Made by a program: the position numbers and the translations under genes. Source: Siphonodentalium dalli (lineage: Eukaryota > Mollusca > Scaphopoda > Gadilida > Siphonodentaliidae). From it: a stretch of DNA of 64,000 nucleotides. Positions within the stretch are counted from its first letter, which is position 1. Every line of letters begins with the position of its first letter. Positions 1 through 12,359 of this stretch are shown piece by piece. The notes below the pieces were generated by a model. That model searched no databases, had not been told where the DNA came from, and saw only the letters and a list, made by a program, of their open reading frames with translations. Where the stretch lies: assembly GCA_032622095.1 (NCBI GenBank), contig CP136068.1, forward strand, positions 183,088,796-183,152,795. Reading direction: 5' to 3'.

Positions 1-123
1 CCCTGTCTGATTGTTGCATTTACCCTAAAATGCCGTTAAAATTCAAATAAATTCACGTTTTCTGTACCGGAGAAGTACGATTGTGAGTCAACTTACTACG
101 ATACGGTGATATGTAATACAAAT

Positions 124-1430
124 TCAATCTATTTTTCGGATTTCCATGACTTTGGTTGGCCGGGTTTTCACACATAATTGTTTTATATCAGAAATATCCG
201 TTTGTTCATTTCTTGTTTTGTATAAACTGGCATAAAATTTGCTAGCTTCTGATAAAATGTTTCCCTGGTCAGTTACACAGTTGCCAAAAACATCAAGTTT
301 GGTAAGAGCTTTATTCATAAAATGTCGTTTTTCTAAATTCAGAAAGTAAATGCTTGGTTTTTCATCTTCTGCGAGCCATTTTGCGCGTGATCGCACTAAT
401 ATTCCTTCAAGTTTGACTTTTTTGATTTCTTCCAATTATTTCATGCATTGGATTTGTTCTACGGATTTGGTTTCTGTTGTTTTATTGCGTTCGTTTTCTT
501 CTATTTTAGATCTAAATAAAGTTTCTGTCGCGTTTTGACCTTTTTTCAATGTTGAACTGAAAGATATAGTTTTGCTCCTTATTTCCATTAGCATTGTTTC
601 AAAAAGGAGTTGATCGTTTACCTTAAATGTATGTTTGCCTTTTCGAAGTCCATTTGAGTATTGTTCGATCACGGTATCGACGGTAATATTATATTCTTTT
701 ACATATTCCGTAGTCTTCAGCAATGAATTATTAAATTTCCAGTAACGGCGACCACGTTTGTAGTCATTGATTTTTATTTCTAAGATTGTGATGGAGTGAT
801 CTGTTCGGTAACCAGATTCAATGTATGCATTCCCAATGATGGATTGTATATGGTCGGATATCAAGACATAAACTAAACGCGATTGCTTCATAGGGTTGAC
901 ATTTCTCCAGGTGTATCTCCGTGTTTCGGGATTATTTGTTCGCCAAATGTTAATTATATCATTCCAATCAATCAGTTTTTTAATGATTTGTCTGGCGTTT
1001 GGGTTGTTCACTTGCAAATAGTTATGTGAATCTAAATCTTGGTCAAGTACTATATTAAAGGCACCACATGGGATTAAGTTTGCGTCGTCGTAGTCTTTTA
1101 ACATACTATTCAGGTTCTCATAAAATGATGGCTGGTCCGTGTTTTGTCCATAAACGGACAGTAATATATATCGTACTTCATTTATATCGATGCTAATGGC
1201 TAAGTAGTTTCCTAGTGGATCATGTTTACTACGTATGATTTTATATTAGAATGTATTTCGAAATAAAATTGCAACTCATCTAGAAGATCTGTTATATCAA
1301 CTAACATAGCATTCATATCCCCATTCTGCTCGAATGATTTGTGTCTGATCTTTTTCAAAATGAACGTCTTGTAGGCAGAAAATATCTGCGTTTTACTCTT
1401 TATGTAGTCAAATACACCATCGCATCAGAC
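124..1430 (-). pseudogene. Degenerate Tx1/L1-type LINE ORF2 fragment (endonuclease to start of RT)
   Basis: Remnant of a non-LTR retrotransposon ORF2, read on the minus strand from about 1430 down to 124. In order I see an apurinic-endonuclease-like opening (ADIFCLQDVHF, about 1390-1358), GNYLAISIDI (about 1200), the GDFN-type motif as GAFNIVLDQ (about 1050), an SDH-type motif as RTDHSI (about 805), then the linker motif RRYWKFNNSLL (about 740) and the pre-RT motif RSRAKWLAEDEK (about 380) that L1/Tx1 elements carry. Two catalytic positions look altered (Glu to Asp in the LQE motif; Asp to Ala in GDFN). There is an in-frame stop at 436-438, and at least two frameshifts lie upstream of 1250. 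The RT catalytic core is absent. It is therefore a dead, 5'- and 3'-truncated copy. Family assignment is from motif order only. Confidence 0.8.
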
Positions 1431-3635
1431 TCGTAACATTCACACGCATAACTTACGTTGCCAAGCGGTGTATGTAAAATACGTATTCAAAGTACTTTAG
1501 CTAACCATTGTCATATAGAAGTATATAGCTTCACAATTTACCCATGACAGTTACCGATATATGCTAATATCATCATGTTACTAATACATAAGAATCGTAT
1601 GGATGCACACGGTACACGTTTAAGTGATCGATAATTGTATGAGATGGGCATTTCTTCATAGAAAACCACATGGTGCCAGAATATGAACTGAACCGTGCAA
1701 CTAACATGCAGCGAAAGACATGCGACGTAACATCTATCTAATTCAACTTGTAACAGTGCTATTGTAATTTGCCTTCAAATGTCTGTATGCTTTATTCTTG
1801 CGAGATAATTGCATGATATTTACAGGCAAATTCCGGTAGCATCGTTGCTAGTGGAACTATAGAGATATTACTTCGCACGTAGTTCGCTGTGGCACAGTTG
1901 CACTTTATATGCTTGTTTCCGTGCATATTGTGGCACCATATCGTTTTCAACGACAAAATGCCCACAAACCATACCGTCCAAACTTGCCAGTGTATGAACG
2001 TACTGTACCCTAAAGCGGACTTTATGTACACATTTTAGATAGTAATGAAATATTCAACATGTCTATTTATGGATATGATATTATGTTACTGCCTTGAGCG
2101 TACTGTGTTCTAACCCCAAGCAGATAAAAACGACCCCGTTCGGCGCCCTTGCGCGCCTGAGCTCGGTCGTGTATAGGTAACAGGCGGGCGTACGTACTTG
2201 TGACATCACACATACATTACAATACACTGTGAAGGAGAAATTGTTAGCGAACCAACATTTTCGCGAAAAAATCCGGTAGTGTAGTTGATATGGTTACTCA
2301 GATGTACGGAACGGTAATGGACAGATCGCCGAACCACCGGCCAATTTTTGAAGGAGCAAAAACATATCGACTCTAAATTCTGGTATTCTCATCCATTGTT
2401 GGTGTCTTCGAAATTGTTTTTACTATAACGATAAATAAAACAGCCTCCAAAGAGATCAATGACAAATCGATCGATTCAGTATAGCATTGGGCCTACTGAC
2501 GTATTGTGTGTACCGTACTGGAAGGGGTACTCCGACAGGATCAACAATCATAGCGGCGTTCATGAGCAAGGTTACACTTAAAAGTGCCACAATATAAGAT
2601 GTTAGGTCAACCAGAATAAGATACGAGTTTGAGTAAGTGGGTGTTCTGCCTATTTAAAATAGGTCCCCTTACCTGTTGCAGCCTCGGCAACATTATGTTT
2701 TGTTACCCTCCTCCCTATTTTCCACCCTTCTGATTGGCCCATGTCCTGTCACGTGCCGGGCGACAAATCACGCTGTCGCCCGCTGAGCCGGGATACATTG
2801 TTTTTGTCGCCCGCCTAATGTTATATTGCAAGAATATCTCCAAACGCACACTGCATTAACTCATCTATTTCACATCACTACGACGTACTAAAATCATAGA
2901 TCTGATATACCCCACGGAGTTATGGTGTTTGCTAATTTGCATATATTTAGTGAACACTAATATTCGAACTTTTAAGTTAATACTTTTATCGGACAAGCGT
3001 TATTATGTACTTTTTACATCGAAACATCTCGGTGATTCAATATGTTAATGTCGACATTATGGTGGAAGATTGAAAGAGTGGATCCCTTGAGGTTGGTTGG
3101 TTATAACTGTTTGCTGGTAGACAACGTAATGCATACGTCTGTCGCGAATGAATGGTACTGTACGCGTATCCATGATATCAGACCGCTCCGTGATGTCTGC
3201 AATGTAATCATAGAAGTATTTTGTGGGAGGATCACCATGCACTTGGGAGCACTGACACATATGAATGTACATTAATTAAATCTACAAGTTCCCAACAGCT
3301 TTTGGGGAAGACCGTTATGAAATACACATCGCGAGTAAATTCCGCACACAAGACGACATTGAATATGCCACATTGCAGAAGGCGATAACATACCTATATG
3401 GCTTATTTGTTTACATTGCATGGACCGATATTGAGTATTTAACCACCAAAATGATCGTAAATAAACGCTGATTATCAAACGTCCAACGACTTGACTATCG
3501 TTTATAGATCAGAAATCCTATAGGACGATATGTAGTTACTGAAAATATACATAAAGCACTCGTGACCCAGTGCAACATCGTGCGTGTGGATGGCAATGAT
3601 GATTTCTTTCTGTGGTATAATCGGATAACAAAACA
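1431..3635. other. Intergenic, no gene recognised
   Basis: Mostly AT-rich sequence with short spurious open frames. Two GC-richer, CpG-containing patches stand out (about 2110-2230 and 2690-2820). The second has an inverted CCAAT box and a CACGTG E-box. These could be an old promoter or a repeat; nothing downstream supports a gene, so I leave them unassigned. Confidence 0.4.
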
Positions 3636-3782
3636 ATTGTTGCCCATCTTCTCGTGAGACATCGAGATTTGTCACCCGCTCGAGAACGGAATGTCTCCAT
3701 CGGAGCTGCGCTCCTCGTGATACATTCCGTTCTCGAGCGGGTGACAATTCTCAATGTCTCCCAAGAAGAAGGGCGACAACTG
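3636..3782. repeat. Foldback (inverted repeat), about 60-bp arms
   Basis: The arm at 3636-3694 (containing GTCACCCGCTCGAGAACGGA) is repeated in inverse orientation at about 3720-3782 (TCCGTTCTCGAGCGGGTGAC), around a roughly 25-nt centre. The match includes the cat-cttctcgtgagac outer part with a few mismatches. It is a MITE-like foldback; I see no clear target-site duplication. Confidence 0.7.
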
Positions 3783-5647
3783 TATAATGTTTGTTTCCCC
3801 TCAATGGGACCTCATCGACCATGTGATGGGATACCGTGACTGCGAGAGCATGCATTTAAAAAATTAGAATTGTATTTTATTTTACAATAGAAAGACAAAT
3901 TCAGCCTGACATTGAATGTGAGTACAATATTTATTTTAACACAACCGACATGTATGTACTACTTAAGCCACAATACATGTTTTCGTGTTTTTTTAATTCA
4001 ACAAGTTGTTGACACGAGTATTTTCCCGAATGTTTCAAATATATATATCTGAAGATAAGAAGTTGTTTTGTGTGTGTTATCGAGTTATAGCCATTCAAAC
4101 GTTTGTGCCGAAATCTCGGTTCCTCTCCTAAATTAGTGCAGAGGTAAACAAATTCGATGAAAATGTGTTTTATTGACAGAATGGTACACAGGGTTTACTA
4201 TGGGCGCTGATGCAGTTACGCCAACTGTGTTCCAGGATATCTTGCACTCGCAATTTTCTATTTGTGGGTGTGAAAATTGCATTCGCCCCTCTGGCTTTTA
4301 AAAGCGGACCATGCACAATGCTATATATGTCGTACGATAAAGATACCGGACACCGGTTAAAGCGAAATCGTAGCATGTGCGTTGGGAAATTGCACAAACT
4401 TTAGTCAGCCCCGCAAGGTAAAAATAATATAGATTATATGCAATCGATGCGAACTGTTCAATTGCGAATTCAAACACATCATAGAATCCTACGTGAAAAT
4501 TCAATATATGCGTGATATGACCCACCTCCTCCAAAATCGGTTGTCAAAATAATTTTATAATTAGAGGATCGGGCCTGGGCCGCCTGACATACTATTGGTG
4601 TTTTAGTTTAGACCCATTGAGTGTTTAATTTAATTCGGCATATCAGATGTTCTCTGGTTTTGAACGGGTTGAAAATGATATACATGGGCGTAGAGTGGAG
4701 ATTCATGTCACGGTCCACAACATCTTCTATAGCACACCAGTAACTATTCACCAACGATATAGTCACGAGCCCCAACGAACCATGACATGCGTTGGGATGT
4801 TCAATTTAAAACTAGCACACATTTAGAATGTTCATACTGCTGCTTGAATATAACAGCTGAACACCATTAGAAATTAATCTGCTTATTCTGAATGGTCTGA
4901 ATTGGTGTCTTTTTTTAAAAATGGTCCTAAATTCAAATACTTTCCTACTTTAGGTCAAAATGTTTATACTGAAATTACGATCAGTTGAAATTTCCAATAG
5001 TTGGGAACATTGAGGTTCATGTAAACACTGTTCTGAATAAATAGGAAATCTCCAACTGAGAAAGATGTAGTCATATCCATGAGTTACAGAAAGTGTTACT
5101 TGAGCTGTGTTAATGCAATGATCACGCGCGTCATACATGTACATGTGTGTGGTTATTGTGTAATAACCCTATTTGTTCACTTTTACAGAAGTCTGTACAA
5201 GATTGACTTTAGAATGCGCGTAACATACCGTTATATGTTCCGATTCATCAGGAATGTTTGGATAGTCGGGTATCAATACATTACATGTTGGGGCTAACAT
5301 GAACCGGCCATATCCATATGACTTTCCTTCAGCAACTCTGCAACACATTTATTGATGGTCGATCTCTTCCCTGAACTTGTCCTATGAATTCGGGGGGAGG
5401 TGTGGTGTACAATACTAATTATGAGTCAGGGAAACCAGTCAACTCGAGCATAATTATATCACTAAGAATTAAAATGTGTCTGTGAATTATTTTTATAAGA
5501 GTCGGGACTGTTTGTGAGGCTATTTATACCATTTCTACATTTATAACATTACTACATTTATAACATTACTACATGTATAACGATGTGTATCGTGTTTAGT
5601 TTGGAACAACAATGTTCAGGATCATTAATACGAGTTTCCTATATTTA
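3783..5647. other. Intergenic, no gene recognised
   Basis: AT-rich sequence without coding signals. The only structured piece is a three-copy, about 18-bp direct repeat (acatttataacattact) at about 5535-5580. Confidence 0.4.
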
Positions 5648-5925
5648 TTGATTAACTGGGGTCGCTTTCAGCAACTAGGCCATATCACGACGTTGACAAT
5701 TTTAGTGGTGGAGGCTAATTAATCTAACAGTGATTTCATTGGCTGATAAACTCATCGAACAAGTTCGGGAAACAACCGGCCATCGGCGAGTAACTGGCAA
5801 CTCCACCAGATAACGATTTAGAGTTGCAATGTCCACGATGTAAACATGTGGATTTTAATCGTTACTGCCAGCGCTGGATGGCGAATCGGCTTTGAGTTTT
5901 ACCACTATAGTATGGTCCAAGGCGG
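5648..5925 (-). mobile_element. tRNA-derived SINE, older copy (same family as 51,639)
   Basis: Read on the minus strand, this copy shares with the 51,639 copy the tRNA-like head followed by CCAGCGCTGG, the segment ATCCACATGTTT, a central block including TATCTGGTGGAGTTGCCAGT and TACTCGCCGATGGCCGG, and a tail TCGTGATATGGCC..GCGAC..CCCA..AATCAAT. The box B region is degenerate and the head has small indels, so it is older than the other copy. No flanking duplication could be recognised. Confidence 0.8.
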
Positions 5926-8641
5926 TTAGAATGGGAATAAATTGGTAAAGAAGCTGTTTTGGTCTCAACATGCGCGGACTGGTTTGCTGGACAACATATA
6001 TAAAATCCGCTAAAATCCGCTTAGGGGGAAATTCGCAATTCAAAATGGATGTACGAATTCTCTCTAATTTATCTCACGAGAGAGCAAGCGAAAGCAGGGT
6101 CTCGCACAACGATTAACTCTGGCCTTTTGGGCGCCTAGAAACGGAACAACAACGGAATGTTATCTGTAATAGTTGTCCTGAATCGTGTGATATATGTGTC
6201 ATTAAACAGTTAAATGGGAATTAGCATGGATGTATTGATTCTATGATCATTTCCAAAAGCAGATATATTTGTACTTGGAGCAGTCTCAAGAATGTGACGA
6301 ATCATATTTTATTTTGATATCTACAACAGCAAACCTTTTAAAATGCACTGCTATAGTGCAGTCTGAGATATATTCATAGGGTACTGGATAACATATGTCG
6401 ATCCTATTGTTCGTGTCTGCAAATTGTGGTCATAGTTGCCTCAGATGAAGCGATGACACACGAATATTTCGCTTGAATCACAAAAATGCATGTTGGTATA
6501 CTATGGACGCAATTTATCAAAACACAAATGAGCACCATATAGTATATTCAATAAATTCTAAACTTGACCAAAATTGCATACACACTCTGTGGCAGAGACT
6601 GTTTTACACGTGGAAATTATATTTTGTTATATTCACCAAAACCACACATACGGTAAACTTATTACGTTTTCTGCAACCGTATAACCGTGTTTACTCCTTC
6701 TCATTAACGTTACACATATCTGCTGCACACAAAACCAGAAATAGCAACATTGTGTGGGTGTTCCCCTTTGAATTAACAGCTTTAAATGCCAATAACCTCA
6801 TATTTAGTATTTATGGGTGGTATTGGAAAGATAGTTTCACACAACAACGTACTGAAAACTAATAAATGTGGATTACGTGGTAGCATATTCCAGTTTTGAT
6901 TTACCGACCGAAGTAATTTTAACAAAATTGTCTACTAATAAACTGGGTTGGTAGCAGCATAGACATTAGTCTTAAACAAAATGTACGATGTACCGTCTTT
7001 TGACACGGTGAGGTGGGGTGCTAATCTAGTGAAGAGATGAGTGTTTCTTTATAGTATACTAAGCATTGCGACATACGTGTATGGTTTATTACCACGGAGA
7101 GTGTTGAAAGATTCGGGAATTTAACAAGTATGTATAGCACAATGTCAAGTATATGCGCTTCAGCTTTTGCGTCACAATCATGCCATAATGAACCATCATG
7201 CCGAATGAATCTATTCCACACTGTGTGCGAAACATTACTTTGTGTGCGCCATGCCCGATATTATTATGTTTGGCCCGACTGTTGGGTGTATTCTAAGGAT
7301 TCTAAGGAGAAAACCCGAACGTTCAAGGCGTAAATCATTGAACTTGGGATTTACTTGCGTTTTAGTCACCGATAACTCCTTCAGGTTGATCTGTTTTAAC
7401 GATATTTAACACCAGACTTGTATATTATCAATACGTATTTTCACTCATATGTGGTTATCCAATATGTTGCTTTGGTCGTGACATGGCTTGAAGTTGCGCC
7501 TTTCATGTCCTCGATTGTATTATGTTTGGTCCGTGTTACTATATTCGCTTACGTAATCTGATTTCACAAACACTAGCATTTCTGCGTAATTCCTGTGTCA
7601 CAATATATCGTATAGTGACTTATTTCGATAACTGATGTCATGTAGACAACCATGTTGGACGCCATCTTGGGTAACAAATTTTCCCGAAAGCGCATTTTAG
7701 ATATGTTATACTGAGGACTCTCCTGCGTCTATTGACACCAACATCGCTTCTTTACCAATTTATTCCGGATTGACCCGTCATATCGCGTACCACGACCACA
7801 CTACTAACCGATTCAGCAGCCAAAGCCCCTCTAGTTTCCAAGAAATTTAGCTGCTGGTGTAGAAATTGGTTTCAGAAAGAGATATATAATCCTTAAATGA
7901 ACGGTTGGCCTTCGTTAAATGTTATAATTTAGAAATAGCAGTAACCAAAATATGAACATTTTCCCAAGACTATACTAATAGTTTTAGTATACTGATAGTA
8001 AGGGTGCGATATTATCCACGAAACACACTTTTAGCCGAGCGTGTGCTTATATACAAAACGTAAATAGTGAGCGATATGCAAAACACGCAACAGCGTGACG
8101 AACATTTTTTAGGAGAGTGATTCATGGTGACTCATTGAACACCGACATATTGAGATGCAAAGATTAGCACTCGCTACACGGATATGTTGTAAACAACTTG
8201 GTGGCATTGCTAACAAATGTTAAATCAGTGGGGTACTCTGGTGTTAATTGTTTTGCTTATGATATATTCTTTACCACTGTCTGTTTACATAACATGGCGT
8301 TTGTTTAATTTACACAGACTACTGACATTGAAATAACATGGAATTTACGCGGTATTTATGATTGGTATACGAACAAAGTTTGTCTATACTTTAATATAAT
8401 ATTAGTTCTGTTTATGGCGTTTGCAATGTTCATTTGCATTGATTTTGAGGGATGTGAACATTAATCATTATTTAAGTGACTGCACAAATGTTCACAAGTC
8501 TTATATAAGCCTTTGATAATGATAACCGAATACTTCAGCCATGTTTCGTTAATTACGCTAGCGTGTGGTCATACAGTGTAACTATATCATGGTTGAACAT
8601 CTTATATATACGAGGTTGATACCATGTTACGCATACATATA
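5926..8641. other. Intergenic, no gene recognised
   Basis: No repeat boundaries or coding features seen. A 129-codon open frame at 6473-6862 has no recognisable domain, lacks compositional bias for coding, and is treated as chance. Confidence 0.4.
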
Positions 8642-8800
8642 GGTTATCACCACCATGTGTGTTTCTGAGATCCGTATTCAAGTTGAGCTGCCTTCTCTGG
8701 GCAGTCTATCGACGAGTCCGTAGGACGAGTCGATAGACAGCCCAGAGAAGGCAGCGAGACTTGAATACGGATCTCGGAAACACACAGGGTGATGATAACC
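8642..8800. repeat. Foldback element, 159 bp
   Basis: One long inverted repeat starts GGTTATCACCACCATGTGTG and ends with its inverse, GATGATAACC. The inner arms CTGCCTTCTCTGGGCAGTCT / AGACAGCCCAGAGAAGGCAG flank a tight centre, GACGAGTCC-GTA-GGACGAGTC. The arms are about 75 bp and roughly 90 percent identical. Folded as RNA it would be one continuous hairpin. Confidence 0.85.
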
Positions 8801-11393
8801 AATTTATCTTACAATTCGTCCCATAAAAATGCAATAAAACTCAATTTAAAACAGGAACTATTTTATTACGCGCAACACACAACGTACACAATATTCTCAG
8901 CACGCGACGTTGTGATAAGTCAAATTCTGAGAAATTCACGTCACTATTCAAATTCACTTTGGCTGGAATCCGATTCAAGGAAGATCGAGGCGACGATATT
9001 TTCGTTTCATATGTTCGACACAATTGTCACTTTTAACAGGATAATTGTATTATTTTATGGTGCAATCTCCTTGGATAGTAATAGTGTTGGCGAGAGGCAT
9101 TGCCGGAGATCACTGTCCATTCAGAGTTTTGGTGAATTTTGAACTTTCCGACACTTCGACAATCGAGTTCTGACTCGCACTAAAATAACCCATTAAACTT
9201 CATTTAGAGGAAATGCACTAAATCACGGACTTTTCGTAAGTATTGTGTTTTATATCCTTAACATAAGATAAAATTAATTTGAATTTCCATTCTGTATTTT
9301 ATCGAATAAAAAATGCGTTCAGTAGCTTTTGATCAAGACCGTACTGAATTACGGGGAATTCCCTACTTCGCTAAAATAGAAATTGTCAAAATAGTCCGTA
9401 TTCGTGCGCGCTGTAAACAATGTGTAAATTTCGTGACTTTTTCGATGTCCAAACATTTTTGGGTGGTTATTTTGAGCTTTTTGGGCCCTGTCTCCATATT
9501 TTGTCAACTTTATTGAACTAATTATTGATTATTTTACATTCGTAGCACACGAGTATATTATTTTACGACTTTTAGTTGGTTATTTAGACGTTTTGTTTTG
9601 AAAACAAGCCAGTTGTCGAAACGCACGTGCACCAGCTGTTGCCATCGAAGATATACTTGTTGCCATCCAGGATACAAGATCGGAAACCGCCTAGGCGTTT
9701 TCGCGTGTATTTGATGAAATATAGCTATATTGTAAGATAAATATTGTTTATCATGGTTTTATCATGTAAATGGTTTTAAATATATAATAAATAAAACAAT
9801 CATGTTATCCACAATCATGATTTTAGAATGGAATAACTTAATGAATCATGTTGATATCATGGCTTATCACATCACGCCATGGTTGTACCATGTTACATAC
9901 TAATATTTTTTAAATGGTAGGGTTCACGACGATACTCCAACGTCTCGCTTCCCGTAAATAATTTTGTTTTCAGAACACCTGCAGGCTAGCTCTACCTCTC
10001 GGCGTTATGCAAAAAATTGCAAGGAACGTTAATTACATCGCAGTAAGTATGATGTACTCAATGGCTTCTCTGTGATGTATGCATATTCCCTTGAGGGCTG
10101 GGTTGTGCTCTCCATGAATAGTTTCACCCGTCATGCACGAATGGGTAGCATGTTGTCTGGCTACAGGTGAAATGTATAAGGTAAATTTAATGGTATCACC
10201 AATTCAGTTATAGAAAGATACATGGGAATGGTATGCGTGAAGTATGTTAATTAATTGTGATTGAAATATATTCCCCGCAGATAAGCCTGATTTTCCACAC
10301 CATTAATTTCCATATGACTGGGGGACACAGGTCACGAACGGTTATCACGTGTAGCTTAACCAACCGGTTGCTTCCACTGTTGGCAATAATACCCGACTAC
10401 TGCCTGATATGTCGCACAACACGAAGTATCTTCATCGAGACATGATGTGGATTGTTGTAGCGATTTGCATGGTTTGTTCGGCAGGTGAGATGATTTATTT
10501 AACCCATTCTTTACTAGCACTCTTAAAACTGAAATACTATATACAACACTTTCCAAGTTTTTAAACAGTGGGAGCACGTTGGTTGCACGACCAGCGCCCG
10601 TACACGTTTCACACTATATAGGTGTTGGACATGAATTGTAACACTTTCATGATTGAGTGTTGGGTAACCACTTGAATGCGTTGGGCTAACCACTTAAAGG
10701 TGTTTGCGTAACACTGTTGAATTTTCATATTGTGTTATCATTTGCAACTGTGGAGTATGGACTGTCAGTGCCACGTCAGTGATAACCCAGTGGTCCGAAG
10801 GTAAACGGCAAATGACAAAACAAGATGCAAATCGATCAATTGATCAATGTTGGTGGTGATTCCACCCTGAGTGGAAGCCAATAGTCATGTACATGTAGGA
10901 CATGCCTGTGGAAGAAATAAAAGCAAAAAACATACGCATTTTCTCTGTATCCTCACTAACACATTCAAGTTAATATTACTTTCATACTAACATCACCATG
11001 CTCCAGAGTTCTACGTTTATACATGAAAACTGAGATATCCTATCGTCACTCCCTTCCCACCACGTGTGCATATCATATAATCTCTTTATCGACGAGCTTG
11101 TTGTCAACAATAAAAAAAAGAAAAGAAGACTTATCCTTTAATATTGACTGCTTCCGCTTGGTGGGATGGGGACAATCATCCACAGAAACGACTCATATAA
11201 GCAAATACGCTTGCTGTCGGATCCGATCCATGTAATATTGATTCATCATACATATTTGTAATTGTATATAAATTGAAAATGCATGGAATAAATACTGTTT
11301 AAACTAACATATATAGGCCTACGCAATACTTTAAACAATGGCCGACAATACAATAAATTTTACGAAGGAACATACTTGTATGGCCATTTGACC
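8801..11393. other. Intergenic, no gene recognised
   Basis: AT-rich sequence. A loose cluster of atcatg/ccatgtt words at about 9750-9900 suggests an old repeat. No open frame has recognisable protein similarity. Confidence 0.4.
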
Positions 11394-12359
11394 TTAAGGG
11401 GGAGACGCACGTTTTGCGTAAATCACAGTAAATCCAGCCAGAAATGGCAAGTGATTTTCAACAAAGAATCTCTCTGGATCTATCTGGTGAAAAATCTTGA
11501 ATTTTACATATGATAATTTTCATTATATATAGAATCAGAGCAATTATAAAGAGACAATAACAATAATGGATTATAATACATTTGAGAGGTTGAAAATATT
11601 TGTTTCGTTTCTGTCCCTTTAGGAACCGAGAACTGCCAGAAAAATTTATAATTTCAAACAACATGTCACCCATCAAATAGCTTATTGTCTTGACTCCACG
11701 AGAGGAGGCTTCATTTGTATCATAATGTTGAGTTAGCTTTTTAATTGCATATTATAGCATCATACCCCATGTATTATAATGAAGAATAAAGCAGTCACAA
11801 ATATGCCAGCCCAATGAAAACAAATGTTCAAATGTGGTGCTGTCCACTCAAGCAGGGAGCAATCAACACAAATTAGGTCACAGTGCTAAGATATATGGTG
11901 GTCAGATTTAACTTGGTTATGAACCCATGACCCAGAACTCAACTGAGCCCAATTGTTCAATGACCAACAAGCATGGCATGAAAATTCTCAATAATAAAAA
12001 ATTATTTATGGTAGTTGTCTTTCTGAATGAAAATAATCATTTAATTTCATGAATCAAGGAAAAATTAAGTCTCCTCTCATGATCTTCAGATATGATATCA
12101 TGTATATATCAAATGCACTTTCGAAAAAAATCTGTTTTACAGTAGTTCTCGGTACCTGAACACAGTGACATTTTAAAGATTTTTCATGCCATACAAGTAA
12201 AGTAAATGAGATTATAATAACCAAATGTCCAATGGTTCTTATGTTTGGTACCACAATAATCTCTTGTACAAAATTTCACAAAGATATTCCTGATAGATTT
12301 AGAGAAAATACATTTTGAAATACCAGGATATTTTGGAAAAACGTGCATCTGACCCTTAA
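11394..12359. mobile_element. TTAA-flanked non-autonomous DNA transposon (Kolobok- or piggyBac-type)
   Basis: The element 11,398-12,355 (958 bp) is flanked by TTAA on both sides (11,394-11,397 and 12,356-12,359). The terminal inverted repeats are short and imperfect: GGGGGAGACGCACGTTTT at the left, and GGGTCAGATGCACGTTTT when the right end is reversed. TTAA targets are used by piggyBac and Kolobok; GGG ends are less like piggyBac (CCC) and fit Kolobok better. No transposase is encoded. The superfamily is inference. Confidence 0.6.

Noticed and set aside
2100-2830. CpG-island promoter of a gene
   Set aside because: Only scattered motifs; no exon or transcript signal nearby to support it.
6473-6862. 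129-codon open frame
   Set aside because: No recognisable domain or supporting signals; consistent with chance in AT-rich DNA.
8700-8735. Hammerhead ribozyme-like gacgagtccgtaggacga
   Set aside because: The word resembles the CUGAUGA-stem II part, but the conserved GAAA and the right strand arrangement are missing; it is just the centre of a foldback.
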